From an uncultured Eubacterium sp. (GTDB lineage: Bacteria; Bacillota; Clostridia; Lachnospirales; Lachnospiraceae): a stretch of 7,024 bases of DNA. Location: the NCBI GenBank assembly GCA_946412445.1, contig CAMKHH010000057.1, positions 1-7,024 of the forward strand, given 5' to 3'. Below, piece by piece: positions 1-7,024 of the stretch. The position numbers and the translations under genes are program-made. Every line of letters begins with the position of its first letter. Position 1 is the stretch's first letter. The notes below the pieces were generated by a model. It worked only from the letters and a program-made list of their open reading frames with translations. It ran no database searches and had not been told where the DNA came from.

Positions 1-950
1 TTCCTGCTCTCCTCCGGCTGATTGGCAAACCATGCAATCTGATCATATCCCCACCAATCTTTCCATGCCAGTTCTTCCCTTGTAAGGGAATCCCGGACAT
101 CCACCACTAAACCACCCCAGTTATCATATTCCATCAGATAAGGCATGGCATCTGCCAGCCATCCGTTGGGATTTTCTCCCCCTTCGCTATAACCTTCTCT
201 CACCAGAACCAGTTTTTCCCCCGAAACCTCAAGCAGGGGAACCCTGGTAAATGGCATAGCATGATAATCAAACAATAACTTGCCCCGGATATTTACACCA
301 TGGGTATGCGCATCCAGAAGTACCTTGTGCCGTCTCCCATGTACTCTGGCATATTCACGGATCATGTCAAAAAGGTGTGCTGTCTTTTCCATACCCGGAT
401 CATGAGCCGTGTATAGATGTATCTGCCCCATATGCAGAGCTTCATAGCCGCAGTCAATGTATCTGGTGGCGCGGTAATAGAACCACATCTGCGCTTCCCG
501 GCGGGACAGATCCGGAATCCCCCCATTTTTACACGGATCCTCCCTGGGGCTTATAAATCCTGAAGATTCATCGGTAAATAATGCATTTTTCAGACAGAAA
601 TTCCTGTCTTTTGGTTCCATGTCAAAGGCTTTAAACACATAGTCTGGTATCTTGATCTCTTCCATCCGTTCCACAATCCACTCAAATACACAGGCCTGAA
701 GGATAATCTCCGGATCCACCGCATGAACCTTTTCTGCCAGTTCTTCGGAAAGGCGAAAATGCTCCTCGTCCTCCATCGGCATATACCAGATTCCTGATGC
801 CCTTCCCAGAAACTTTACGCCCATATCTTTTACAGCACGCAAATCATCTTCAAGAGTTTCGCTTTCAAATAATCCCGCTGCAGTTACGCAGCGGGACAGA
901 TAATTCTCCAGTACTTCCCTTGAAATCCTTTCATCAAATATAAAATTCAT
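1..950 (-). CDS. Unrecognised protein, partial (C-terminus beyond left edge), possible sugar-pathway enzyme
   Basis: This reading frame starts at ATG 950-948 and stays open for 316 codons to the left edge, so the C-terminus is missing. The start is firm: an in-frame TAG lies directly upstream and GAAGGGGAG sits 6 nt before the ATG. I do not recognise the family. There is no signal peptide or membrane segment, so it is probably cytoplasmic. Hydrophobic beta-strand-like stretches alternate with helices: GVKFLGRASGIWYM (44-57), EIILQACVFEWIV (81-93), YEALHMGQIHLYT (169-181) and KVLLDAHTHG (209-218). This spacing suggests, but does not prove, a TIM-barrel-type fold. Candidate active-site residues are His173, His178, Asp213, His215 and His217. 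The tail is rich in Trp (WKDWWGYDQIAWF, 296-308), as in many sugar-binding clefts. Lying 25 bp after the alpha-mannosidase gene, it is probably the next gene of the operon and may act on the same glycan. That role is inference from position only. The coding call itself is strong. Confidence 0.5.
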   Translation of the reverse strand, partial: MNFIFDERISREVLENYLSRCVTAAGLFESETLEDDLRAVKDMGVKFLGRASGIWYMPMEDEEHFRLSEELAEKVHAVDPEIILQACVFEWIVERMEEIKIPDYVFKAFDMEPKDRNFCLKNALFTDESSGFISPREDPCKNGGIPDLSRREAQMWFYYRATRYIDCGYEALHMGQIHLYTAHDPGMEKTAHLFDMIREYARVHGRRHKVLLDAHTHGVNIRGKLLFDYHAMPFTRVPLLEVSGEKLVLVREGYSEGGENPNGWLADAMPYLMEYDNWGGLVVDVRDSLTREELAWKDWWGYDQIAWFANQPEESR

Positions 951-956
951 CTATTT

Positions 957-965
957 CTCCCCTTC
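957..965 (-). promoter_or_regulatory. Ribosome binding site for the unrecognised last gene
   Basis: Read on the minus strand the site is GAAGGGGAG, ending 6 nt before ATG 950-948. It lies in the 25-bp gap after the alpha-mannosidase stop codon. Together with the in-frame TAG just before the ATG, it fixes the start of the downstream gene. Confidence 0.8.
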
Positions 966-975
966 TCATATCTTA

Positions 976-3900
976 TCAAAAATCCAACATCAATGTTTTT
1001 ATCTCATAGGGCTTAAGCGCCACCTGAATCCTGCCTTGCATAAATTCCGTTTCTTCTTCCATCAGATTGCACTCACACCATTGTTTTACCGGAAGTCTGC
1101 TGCTGATTTTCACAGTGCATCTTCTGCCCTCAAACTCATGGAAGCGAAGTATGATGCGTTCTCCGTTTTCTTCCTGTTTCAATGTATCTACAACCAGGTT
1201 CTCCTGATCAAATGAAATCCAGCTTTCACCTCCCAGGATGCTCCCTCCCGGCTGTCCTGTCAGCGGATTGTTCAGATCAAACGCCTGCTGTTCAATGCCC
1301 GCCTCATACCATTCCTCATGATGAGGCAAAATCGCATACGTAAATTCATGCGTTCCAAGATCCGCCGTATAATCGGGATCCACTGCAGATTTCAGAAGTG
1401 TAAGACGGATGGTATCCTCCTTCACATCATGACCATATTTACAGTCATTCAATACTGCCATCCCATAACCGGTTTCCCAGATATCCACCCACTTGTGAGC
1501 TGCCACCTCGAATTTGGCAGCCTCCCAGGTGGTATTCCTGGTAATCGGACGGCGGATATTTCCATTTTGAATATCAAACCGGGCATCTACCGCACGCACG
1601 TCCACCGGAAAGCTGGTTTTTAACAGCTTCTGACGTTCCTGCCAGTCTATGGTTGTCCGAAAGTCAATCCGCGGACTTGTCTCATACAGACACATCGTCT
1701 GCCAAATCCGGGATTTATGATACGTCCAGAGAAATAAAACCTCCCAGCCCAGACTGTGCTTTCTGATATTGATTCGGGCGCAGTCCTCCACTGTCTCCCT
1801 CTTCAGGTCAATGGTAGGCTCCAGTTCCCAGGCATCAAAGCATCTGGGCTTATCCTCAAAAATCTGAAGTACATTGGCACATTTTTCCGAAGGGAGAACC
1901 TCCCGTTCTGCTTTTTTATCATAAATACGGTTCAGCTGACCGTGTCCATTCCAGGAAATCGTATAAAATGGTGTTTCTATCTGCGATTCTCCTACATCAG
2001 AAGAGGACAATATACCGCCTGCCTGCACAGATGTTTCACCAGTCACAATTCGGAATGTGGCAAATGAAAATGGCTTTATCTCCTGAACCCATATACGCAG
2101 TCCTTTTTCTTCCCAGACTGCTTTTACATTCTGTCCGCCCTCATCTGTCACCGGGCATCCCCTATACATGTCAAGTTCTGCATCACTCATAGAAATGACG
2201 GCCGCCCCACTCCTTATCCAGTTTGAGTTATTGAACACTGTATAGCAGTCTGCTTCTGCTGTATAAATTGCCCGGTTTACCTCTTTCATGGTTCCTTTGA
2301 TCAATTGCAGCGCCTTTAAGTATTCCTCATGGCTGTCCTCATACACTTCCTTAATCGCAGAGCCGGGAAGAATGTCGTGGAACTGATGACACAGCACGAT
2401 TTTCCATGCTTTTAAAAGACTGTCATAATCATAAGGCACCCCTGCAGCCGTCCCGGCCAGTACAGAAAGCATCTCCGTATCACGAAGAAGGTATTCCATC
2501 CTTCGGTTCATCTTTTTATTATAAGCCTGAGAGGTGTAGGTTCCCCTGTGAAACTCCAGATATAGCTCCCCATCCCACACGGGAATATGCCCATCCATAG
2601 GATTCTCTTCCAAGGTCCGGTTTAAACGGCGAAAATATTCCGTAGGCATTTCCATCTTTACATGAGGCAGGCCTGGAATCCTGTCGGCAGCTTCTGCCTG
2701 CTTTATCTGCGTTCTGGTAGGGCCTCCGCCCCCATCACCGAATCCAAAGGAAATCAGCAGATCCCTGTTCGTATCCTTATTCTTATATTGCTCCCATACA
2801 CCTTTGATTGCATCCGGGCTGGTATTCCCGTTATAGGTATAATAATCCTCACCGGGGTCCGTGGTTGTAATAAAGTGAGCCGTCACTTCGGTTCCGTCCA
2901 TTCCCTTCCAGCGGAAGGTGTCATAAGGCAGACGATTCGTATCGTTCCAACTGATTTTTGTGGTCATGAAGGTATTTACACCGGATTTTTTCAATATCTG
3001 CGGCAGCGCCCAGGAATATCCAAACACATCCGGCAGCCACAGGTATTCGCTTTCATATCCAAACTCCTGCCGGAAGAAATTTTTACCGAGGAGGATCTGG
3101 CGGATAATGGATTCTCCGGAAGCCAGATTACAGTCGCACTCCACCCACATGGCGCCGGAGGGTTCCCATCTTCCTTCTTTTACACGCTTTTGAATATGTG
3201 CATATATATCGGGATAATCTTCTTTGATATATTCGTACAGCTGCGCCTGTGTCTGAAGAAACAGATATTGCGGATACTTCTCCATAAGCCGGTTCACCGT
3301 AGAAAATGAGCGCGCTGCCTTTTCCCTTGTATGGCGCAGACGCCACAGCCAGGCCACATCGATATGTGTATGTCCAATCAGATTTACATTCACATCCGGT
3401 TTTCCTCTTCCATCCATTTCAGAATACAGAAAAGTGAATGCCTCTTTCACAGTCTTATAAAAATCCTCACTTCCGGGTTCTGTAAAATTGATTTTCGTAA
3501 AGGTGCGAACCAGAACATTTAAAATCCATTCCTTATATTCATTTCCCGCCGGCAGCAAGTCGTAAGTCTCAAGGGCTGCTTTTGACAGATAATACAAATC
3601 ATCTGTGTGCGTATCCAGTATTCCAATCTGTGCCTGGCAGATTTCCATCCTGTTTTTCTCCGGAATTCCGCCGCCGCTAAGTCCCGACCACAGACGAAAT
3701 TTCAGATCCTGTGTATATCCATTCACCTCCGGCTCTAAAAACACCTCATGGTGATTCCCGTCCACTGCCTGATAAGGTTTTCCATTGAGATATAACAGGC
3801 TCTCAAAATCTCCGTTATTTCCCGTCCCTCTCCGTGCACCGAAATCAAACAGTCCCAATACCTCTTTATTCTTCCACTGCGGCGGAATCTGTATGGTAAC

Positions 3901-4107
3901 GGTCAGCCAGTTATAACGGTCCCAACCCTTCCAGCAAAACCCCTGCTCCACCGGTTGTCCTGTTCCCTGCAAAATCCTGTTCCCTGTACTGCCGTCATCG
4001 TCCCAGAACAAAAGTCCTTCTAAATCCCTTCTGTCTTTATATCTCAGACCTTCCAGTTCTTCTATTATGTTCTTAATTCCGTCTCGATTATGAAAATCAA
4101 AGGGCAT
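976..4107 (-). CDS. GH38 alpha-mannosidase (cytoplasmic, Ams1-like)
   Basis: This 1043-residue retaining alpha-mannosidase would release terminal alpha-linked mannose from imported oligosaccharides in the cytoplasm; no signal peptide is present. The length matches the long Ams1/Man2C1-like GH38 enzymes. A beta-rich N-terminal domain spans about residues 55-240. The catalytic barrel starts at VNLIGHTHIDVAWLW (241-255), where His248 and Asp250 are the expected metal ligands. WLPDVFGYS (357-365) carries the probable nucleophile Asp360. FGDGGGGPT (456-464) and LEFHRGTYTSQAYN (517-530) are family motifs, the second opening the helical middle domain. CHQFHDILPGS (573-583) supplies the last metal ligand, His577. 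C-terminal beta domains run from about 620 to the end. All catalytic residues are intact. An in-frame TAA upstream supports ATG 4107, and GGAGG lies 10 nt before it. The gene ends in tandem stops TGA TAA. Exact linkage specificity cannot be read from sequence. As in E. coli MngB, a phosphorylated substrate is possible. Confidence 0.95.
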   Translation of the reverse strand: MPFDFHNRDGIKNIIEELEGLRYKDRRDLEGLLFWDDDGSTGNRILQGTGQPVEQGFCWKGWDRYNWLTVTIQIPPQWKNKEVLGLFDFGARRGTGNNGDFESLLYLNGKPYQAVDGNHHEVFLEPEVNGYTQDLKFRLWSGLSGGGIPEKNRMEICQAQIGILDTHTDDLYYLSKAALETYDLLPAGNEYKEWILNVLVRTFTKINFTEPGSEDFYKTVKEAFTFLYSEMDGRGKPDVNVNLIGHTHIDVAWLWRLRHTREKAARSFSTVNRLMEKYPQYLFLQTQAQLYEYIKEDYPDIYAHIQKRVKEGRWEPSGAMWVECDCNLASGESIIRQILLGKNFFRQEFGYESEYLWLPDVFGYSWALPQILKKSGVNTFMTTKISWNDTNRLPYDTFRWKGMDGTEVTAHFITTTDPGEDYYTYNGNTSPDAIKGVWEQYKNKDTNRDLLISFGFGDGGGGPTRTQIKQAEAADRIPGLPHVKMEMPTEYFRRLNRTLEENPMDGHIPVWDGELYLEFHRGTYTSQAYNKKMNRRMEYLLRDTEMLSVLAGTAAGVPYDYDSLLKAWKIVLCHQFHDILPGSAIKEVYEDSHEEYLKALQLIKGTMKEVNRAIYTAEADCYTVFNNSNWIRSGAAVISMSDAELDMYRGCPVTDEGGQNVKAVWEEKGLRIWVQEIKPFSFATFRIVTGETSVQAGGILSSSDVGESQIETPFYTISWNGHGQLNRIYDKKAEREVLPSEKCANVLQIFEDKPRCFDAWELEPTIDLKRETVEDCARINIRKHSLGWEVLFLWTYHKSRIWQTMCLYETSPRIDFRTTIDWQERQKLLKTSFPVDVRAVDARFDIQNGNIRRPITRNTTWEAAKFEVAAHKWVDIWETGYGMAVLNDCKYGHDVKEDTIRLTLLKSAVDPDYTADLGTHEFTYAILPHHEEWYEAGIEQQAFDLNNPLTGQPGGSILGGESWISFDQENLVVDTLKQEENGERIILRFHEFEGRRCTVKISSRLPVKQWCECNLMEEETEFMQGRIQVALKPYEIKTLMLDF

Positions 4108-4117
4108 CTTATCTTAA

Positions 4118-4122
4118 CCTCC
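4118..4122 (-). promoter_or_regulatory. Ribosome binding site for the GH38 gene
   Basis: GGAGG on the minus strand, 10 nt before ATG 4107-4105, inside the 19-bp gap after the GH4 stop codon TAA. An in-frame TAA (4116-4114) between this site and the ATG excludes a longer GH38 protein. Confidence 0.75.
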
Positions 4123-4126
4123 ATCT

Positions 4127-5488
4127 TTATGCACCAAAAATCCCGCCATAAGCCTCGTCATACCTGTCCACCAGCTGCTTTGCCAGTGAGTAAGAATTCA
4201 CCAGCGGATGCAGCATCAACGCTTTGACAGCTGTTTCCCGTGAATGTGTTTTCACAGCTTCCACTGTAAGCTTCTCATACATCTTTATCAGACGGATCAG
4301 CAGATAACAGTCTTCCGGCACCTCATGAATTCTGACAGGGTAAATCCCGTCTTTCGATACCCGGCAGGTAGTTTCAATCACATCCTGATCTTCAAGCCCC
4401 GGTATACTTCCATTATTTTCGACGGAAAGCACAAGATACTTTCCCTCTTCACTTTGCATTCCCTCGATACAATCCAGCATAACACCCGCATATCCCATAC
4501 CGTCAGGAACTTCTAACGCTCCCCTCTCAATCAGAGGCCGCTCTAAAAGACCGGATTCTATGCTCATGTAGGAATTTTCCCGGATCTGCATATAATAAAG
4601 GAAAATCTGCAGCGCTCCTTTGGGATCTGCATCCATATCCATGGCTTTAAGCTCCTCCATCATCTTTACATTGACGGCTTCAATCGTCTTCCCTCTGGTT
4701 GCTCCGGATTTTTTTATATTCGAAAGTGCCTGCTCCCTGTGGTAGTAGTAATAGAGATACTCATTGGGAAGGAATCCGATGGAGCGCAGCATCTCGGGAT
4801 CAAACATGGAAAACTCCTGAATGTGCTTTAAAAACCCGTCATCAGACAACAACTCGGGCAGAATTTCTTCTCCCTTCTTTTTTACACTTCGAATCCATGA
4901 GAGATGATTCAGGCCGAAAAATTCCACATAGAGCTCATCTTCCGTCACACCCAGTTCCTTTGCCATGCGGAATTTCGTGCTGCTTGGAGCATCACAGATT
5001 CCGATTATTCTATCATATCCGCCACTGCGCAGTGCCTGGGTCACCAGACCCGAAGGGTTTGTAAAATTAAAAATCCACGCCTCAGGTGCGTGTCTTTTTA
5101 TCATCTCGCAGTATTCAAGCAACACCGGTATGGTACGAACAGCCATGGAGAACCCGCCTGCTCCTGTGGTTTCCTGTCCGATAACCCCCAAGTCAAGGGC
5201 GATTGTCTCATCTGTTACTCTGGAAGAATCTCCGCCCACGCGGAGGGTCGTTACGATATAGTCTGCATCCTCGATAGCTTCCACAGGATCGGCCGCAGCC
5301 CATACCTTCAGTTCTTCCTTTTCCCTGCTCACCACATGCTTGCAGAGCTTTTCTATGATTTTCTGTTTTTCCTCCTGAATATCGTAGAGAACAACTTCAT
5401 CGATATGCAACTTTTTATATCGCTTTAAAAGACCATTTATAAAAATGACGGTACGTACACCTGCTCCTCCAATCACTGCAATCTTCAT
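4127..5488 (-). CDS. GH4 family glycosidase, 6-phospho-beta-glucosidase type (NAD- and Mn-dependent)
   Basis: This 453-residue protein has the usual length of GH4 enzymes, which cleave glycosides by NAD-dependent oxidation at C3 and elimination rather than by ordinary hydrolysis. The N-terminal Rossmann strand and turn are KIAVIGGAGVRT (2-13). Further family motifs are LRVGGDSSR (82-90), GVIGQETTGAGGF (101-113), NFTNPSG (141-147), ICDAPSS (164-170) and GLNHLSW (192-198). Cys165 and His195 are the expected Mn ligands. The tyrosine-rich PNEYLYYYYH (241-250) is where the family's catalytic Tyr is expected. The RVGG..R and GQETTG patterns place it with 6-phospho-beta-glucosidases rather than alpha-galactosidases (MelA) or alpha-glucuronidases. 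The usual CN after the Mn ligand is CD here, so specificity is open. Its ATG overlaps the kinase TGA by 4 nt (ATGA), which suggests coupled translation, and AAGGAGG lies 8 nt upstream. An odd partner for an ABC importer, since these enzymes normally follow a PTS. Confidence 0.9.
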   Translation of the reverse strand: MKIAVIGGAGVRTVIFINGLLKRYKKLHIDEVVLYDIQEEKQKIIEKLCKHVVSREKEELKVWAAADPVEAIEDADYIVTTLRVGGDSSRVTDETIALDLGVIGQETTGAGGFSMAVRTIPVLLEYCEMIKRHAPEAWIFNFTNPSGLVTQALRSGGYDRIIGICDAPSSTKFRMAKELGVTEDELYVEFFGLNHLSWIRSVKKKGEEILPELLSDDGFLKHIQEFSMFDPEMLRSIGFLPNEYLYYYYHREQALSNIKKSGATRGKTIEAVNVKMMEELKAMDMDADPKGALQIFLYYMQIRENSYMSIESGLLERPLIERGALEVPDGMGYAGVMLDCIEGMQSEEGKYLVLSVENNGSIPGLEDQDVIETTCRVSKDGIYPVRIHEVPEDCYLLIRLIKMYEKLTVEAVKTHSRETAVKALMLHPLVNSYSLAKQLVDRYDEAYGGIFGA

Positions 5489-6453
5489 TCTGGAATCCTC
5501 CTTATCTTTATAACCACAGCTTCACTTTTCTGTATAAACTTCATAAGCCTGTCCTCTGTGGGAAACCCTGTGTTTCCTCCCAGTGCTGTTACCGATAATG
5601 CACCGCAGGCATTTCCGGTCCGCAGAGAATCTTCCGGGGATTTGCCTTTTAAAAATCCATACACAAATCCTGCATTAAATGAGTCTCCGGCTCCGGTAGT
5701 ATCTATGGCATCCACCAGGTAAGCGTCTGCCTTATAAATTTCCCTGCCTTTTACGGCAATGGAACCCTTCTTTCCCATCTTAATCACTGCCAGACCACAA
5801 TATGCCGCAAAATCCAGCGCAGCCTCTCTGACATCTTCTTTCCTTGCATAATGCTGTGCCTCTGTTTCATTCATAAACAATACATCTATATAAGGAAACA
5901 ACCGGTAAATCTCGTGTTTCCATTCCCCCGTGGAATCCCATCCCAGATCAAAGGAAACGGATATCTGTGTCTCTTCTTTTATACGCTTAAGAAAGCTTAA
6001 ATATGCATCATGGTTGGAAGATCCCGCATAGCCTGTCACATGAATATGCGAAGCCCCCTTCACCCTCTCTATATCCACCGCATCGATATGGAGGATTTCA
6101 TTGGTTCCCCGATATGTTAAAAAAGATCTGTCTTTTTTATCTGTAAAACTTAGAGAAATGCCTGTCTTTTGCGTTTTACTTGTCTGTAAGAGAAAATCGT
6201 CCACATGACACTTTAAGAATTCCTTCCGGATGAAGTCCCCATAACAGTCATCTCCCACTTCTCCCTGGAACACCGGGTGCAGTCCCAGCTTACCTATGCC
6301 CAGAGCGAACAGAGCAGCACCTCCCCCTGCAAAGGTTTCCATGACCGGGACTTCCATTTCCTGTCCCGGCTCGGGAAACTTTTCCACACCCGGTATGACA
6401 ATGTCAATATTTACATCACCATAAACGTATACATCCCATTTCTTTTCGTTCAT
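5485..6453 (-). CDS. PfkB/ribokinase-family carbohydrate kinase
   Basis: This ATP-dependent sugar kinase is 322 residues long from the chosen start, a normal length for the family. It is cytoplasmic and would phosphorylate a sugar released or imported by this pathway. The N-terminal strand VYGDVNIDIVIPG (10-22) holds Asp17, which aligns with the sugar-binding Asp16 of ribokinase. The first signature region is FAGGGAALFALGIGKLG (41-57). FMNETEA (193-199) is the N-E-x-E-type motif. DTTGAGDSFNAGF (251-263) is the second signature, with catalytic base Asp257 and the anion hole. The Asn that normally contacts sugar in the first signature is Leu48 here, and the ribokinase Lys is Gly45, so the substrate is unlikely to be ribose. 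I chose ATG 6453 because AAAGGAG lies 5 nt upstream; an ATG at 6471 would add MLKGER but has no good site. The permease stop lies 21 bp upstream and the gene overlaps GH4 by 4 nt. Mannose, fructose or a disaccharide are possible substrates; none is proven. Confidence 0.92.
   Translation of the reverse strand: MNEKKWDVYVYGDVNIDIVIPGVEKFPEPGQEMEVPVMETFAGGGAALFALGIGKLGLHPVFQGEVGDDCYGDFIRKEFLKCHVDDFLLQTSKTQKTGISLSFTDKKDRSFLTYRGTNEILHIDAVDIERVKGASHIHVTGYAGSSNHDAYLSFLKRIKEETQISVSFDLGWDSTGEWKHEIYRLFPYIDVLFMNETEAQHYARKEDVREAALDFAAYCGLAVIKMGKKGSIAVKGREIYKADAYLVDAIDTTGAGDSFNAGFVYGFLKGKSPEDSLRTGNACGALSVTALGGNTGFPTEDRLMKFIQKSEAVVIKIRRIPE
5497..5503 (-). promoter_or_regulatory. Ribosome binding site for the GH4 gene
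   Basis: AAGGAGG on the minus strand, 8 nt before ATG 5488-5486. It lies inside the last codons of the kinase gene. This fits the ATGA overlap and efficient reinitiation by ribosomes that finish the kinase. Confidence 0.8.
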
Positions 6454-6458
6454 TCTTT

Positions 6459-6465
6459 CTCCTTT
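6459..6465 (-). promoter_or_regulatory. Ribosome binding site that decides the kinase start
   Basis: AAAGGAG on the minus strand, 5 nt before ATG 6453-6451. It falls inside the six codons that a start at ATG 6471 would add. The bases before 6471 (GGGTTAGAGA) contain no comparable site, so the shorter kinase is favoured. Confidence 0.75.
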
Positions 6466-6474
6466 GAGCATTCT

Positions 6475-7024
6475 CTAACCCTTAACCGCACCAATCATGG
6501 CTCCCTGGGCAAAATATTTCTGTATAAAAGGATATACACAGAGAATCGGTACCGTTGTTACCACAACTGCTGCCATTTTCAATGAATCCGAGGTTACAGA
6601 TGCCGTATTATGAGCCAATGCCTGTGCCACGGAAGTAACCTCCTGCTGAGAGTTCATGGCCTTTGTCAGCATCTGCTGCAGTACGGTCTGAACCGGCCAC
6701 AGCTTCGTGTCATTCATATAGAAGGCCCCTGCAAACCAATCGTTCCAGTGATTTACCGCAGTATACAGTCCCACGACAGCAATTACCGGTTTACTTAAAG
6801 GGAGCATGATTTTTGTATAAACCTGAAAATATCCACATCCGTCAAGCTTTGCCGATTCTTCCAGACTGTCCGGTATCCCCTCAAAGAAGCTTCTCACCAT
6901 CATGAGGTAAGTTACGCTTACCAGTCCGGGAATTACATATACCCAAAAGGAGTTTAAAAGATGCAGATTCTTATACTGAATATATGTAGGAATCATACCA
7001 CCGCCAAACAGCATTGTAAAGGTA
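6475..7024 (-). CDS. Carbohydrate ABC transporter permease, LplC/YtcP-like, partial (N-terminus beyond right edge)
   Basis: Only the last 182 residues are in the window; the frame is open through the right edge (T-F-T before the first internal Met), so about a third of a typical 290-300-residue permease is missing. It is an inner-membrane subunit of a CUT1-type importer for oligosaccharides. The visible part begins with TMLFGGGMIPTYI (3-15), matching the conserved TMFFSGGLIPTYL-type stretch of LplC proteins. A membrane segment follows at about 24-43. The cytoplasmic EAA loop that contacts the ATPase is EESAKLDGCGYFQVYTKIML (55-74), followed by Pro75. Further membrane segments lie at about 78-98 and 149-167. 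The end, YFAQGAMIGAVKG, is typical of this subfamily. The stop is TAG at 6477-6475, 21 bp before the kinase. The partner permease and the solute-binding lipoprotein are expected just to the right. The ATPase is often a shared MsmK-like protein encoded elsewhere. The ligand cannot be read from sequence; context suggests a mannose-containing oligosaccharide. Confidence 0.93.
   Translation of the reverse strand, partial: TFTMLFGGGMIPTYIQYKNLHLLNSFWVYVIPGLVSVTYLMMVRSFFEGIPDSLEESAKLDGCGYFQVYTKIMLPLSKPVIAVVGLYTAVNHWNDWFAGAFYMNDTKLWPVQTVLQQMLTKAMNSQQEVTSVAQALAHNTASVTSDSLKMAAVVVTTVPILCVYPFIQKYFAQGAMIGAVKG

Noticed and set aside
951..975. Possible terminator after the alpha-mannosidase gene
   Set aside because: The 25-bp gap has no inverted repeat or T-run on the transcribed strand. 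It holds only tandem stops and a ribosome binding site, so transcription probably continues into the next gene.
2662..3309. Plus-strand open frame of 215 codons
   Set aside because: It lies wholly antisense to the conserved catalytic part of the GH38 gene, has no recognisable domain, and is a by-product of that gene's codon pattern.
3128..3346. Minus-strand open frame of 72 codons
   Set aside because: It is out of frame inside the GH38 gene, whose own frame carries intact catalytic motifs here.
4904..5428. Plus-strand open frame of 174 codons, with overlapping shorter ones
   Set aside because: It is antisense to the GH4 Rossmann and metal-site region, and its translation has no family motif.
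6454..6471. Longer kinase start at ATG 6471, adding MLKGER
   Set aside because: It has no suitable Shine-Dalgarno sequence, and the AAAGGAG that serves ATG 6453 would lie inside it.
6475..7014. Permease gene starting at the Met at 7014
   Set aside because: The frame stays open to the right edge, and this Met lies within the conserved TM-FF-GG-IPTY-type stretch, so it is an internal residue of a longer protein.

Overview
The window is a stretch of one gene cluster read entirely from the minus strand, from right to left. It looks like a sugar-utilisation operon from a Firmicute, most likely a gut-type clostridium (Lachnospiraceae-like). This is inferred from the strong AGGAGG-type ribosome binding sites, the moderate base composition, and the style of the permease, GH38 and GH4 proteins. 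No rRNA or other taxonomic marker is present, so the assignment is tentative.

In transcription order the layout is: (1) the C-terminal part of a CUT1-type (LplC/YtcP-like) sugar ABC transporter permease, entering from the right edge; (2) a PfkB/ribokinase-family sugar kinase; (3) a GH4-family NAD- and Mn-dependent glycosidase of the 6-phospho-beta-glucosidase type; (4) a large cytoplasmic GH38 (Ams1-like) alpha-mannosidase; (5) an unrecognised protein of at least 316 residues that runs off the left edge. Gaps are 21 bp, a 4-bp overlap, 19 bp and 25 bp. Every downstream gene has its own Shine-Dalgarno sequence. I see no promoter, terminator, RNA gene, mobile element, repeat or CRISPR array. 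The five genes are therefore probably part of one transcript that starts to the right of the window, where the other permease and the solute-binding protein would be expected.

The visible hydrolases and kinase have no signal peptide, so the simplest model is import of a small mannose-containing oligosaccharide by the ABC transporter. Intracellular trimming by GH38 and GH4 and phosphorylation by the PfkB kinase would follow. The puzzle is that GH4 enzymes of this type normally act on 6-phosphorylated glycosides made by a PTS, while the transporter here is an ABC system that delivers unphosphorylated sugar. The co-transcribed kinase, whose ribose-contacting residues are altered, might make the phosphorylated substrate, or this GH4 may act on unphosphorylated glycosides. 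The unrecognised fifth gene may be a further catabolic enzyme of the same pathway.
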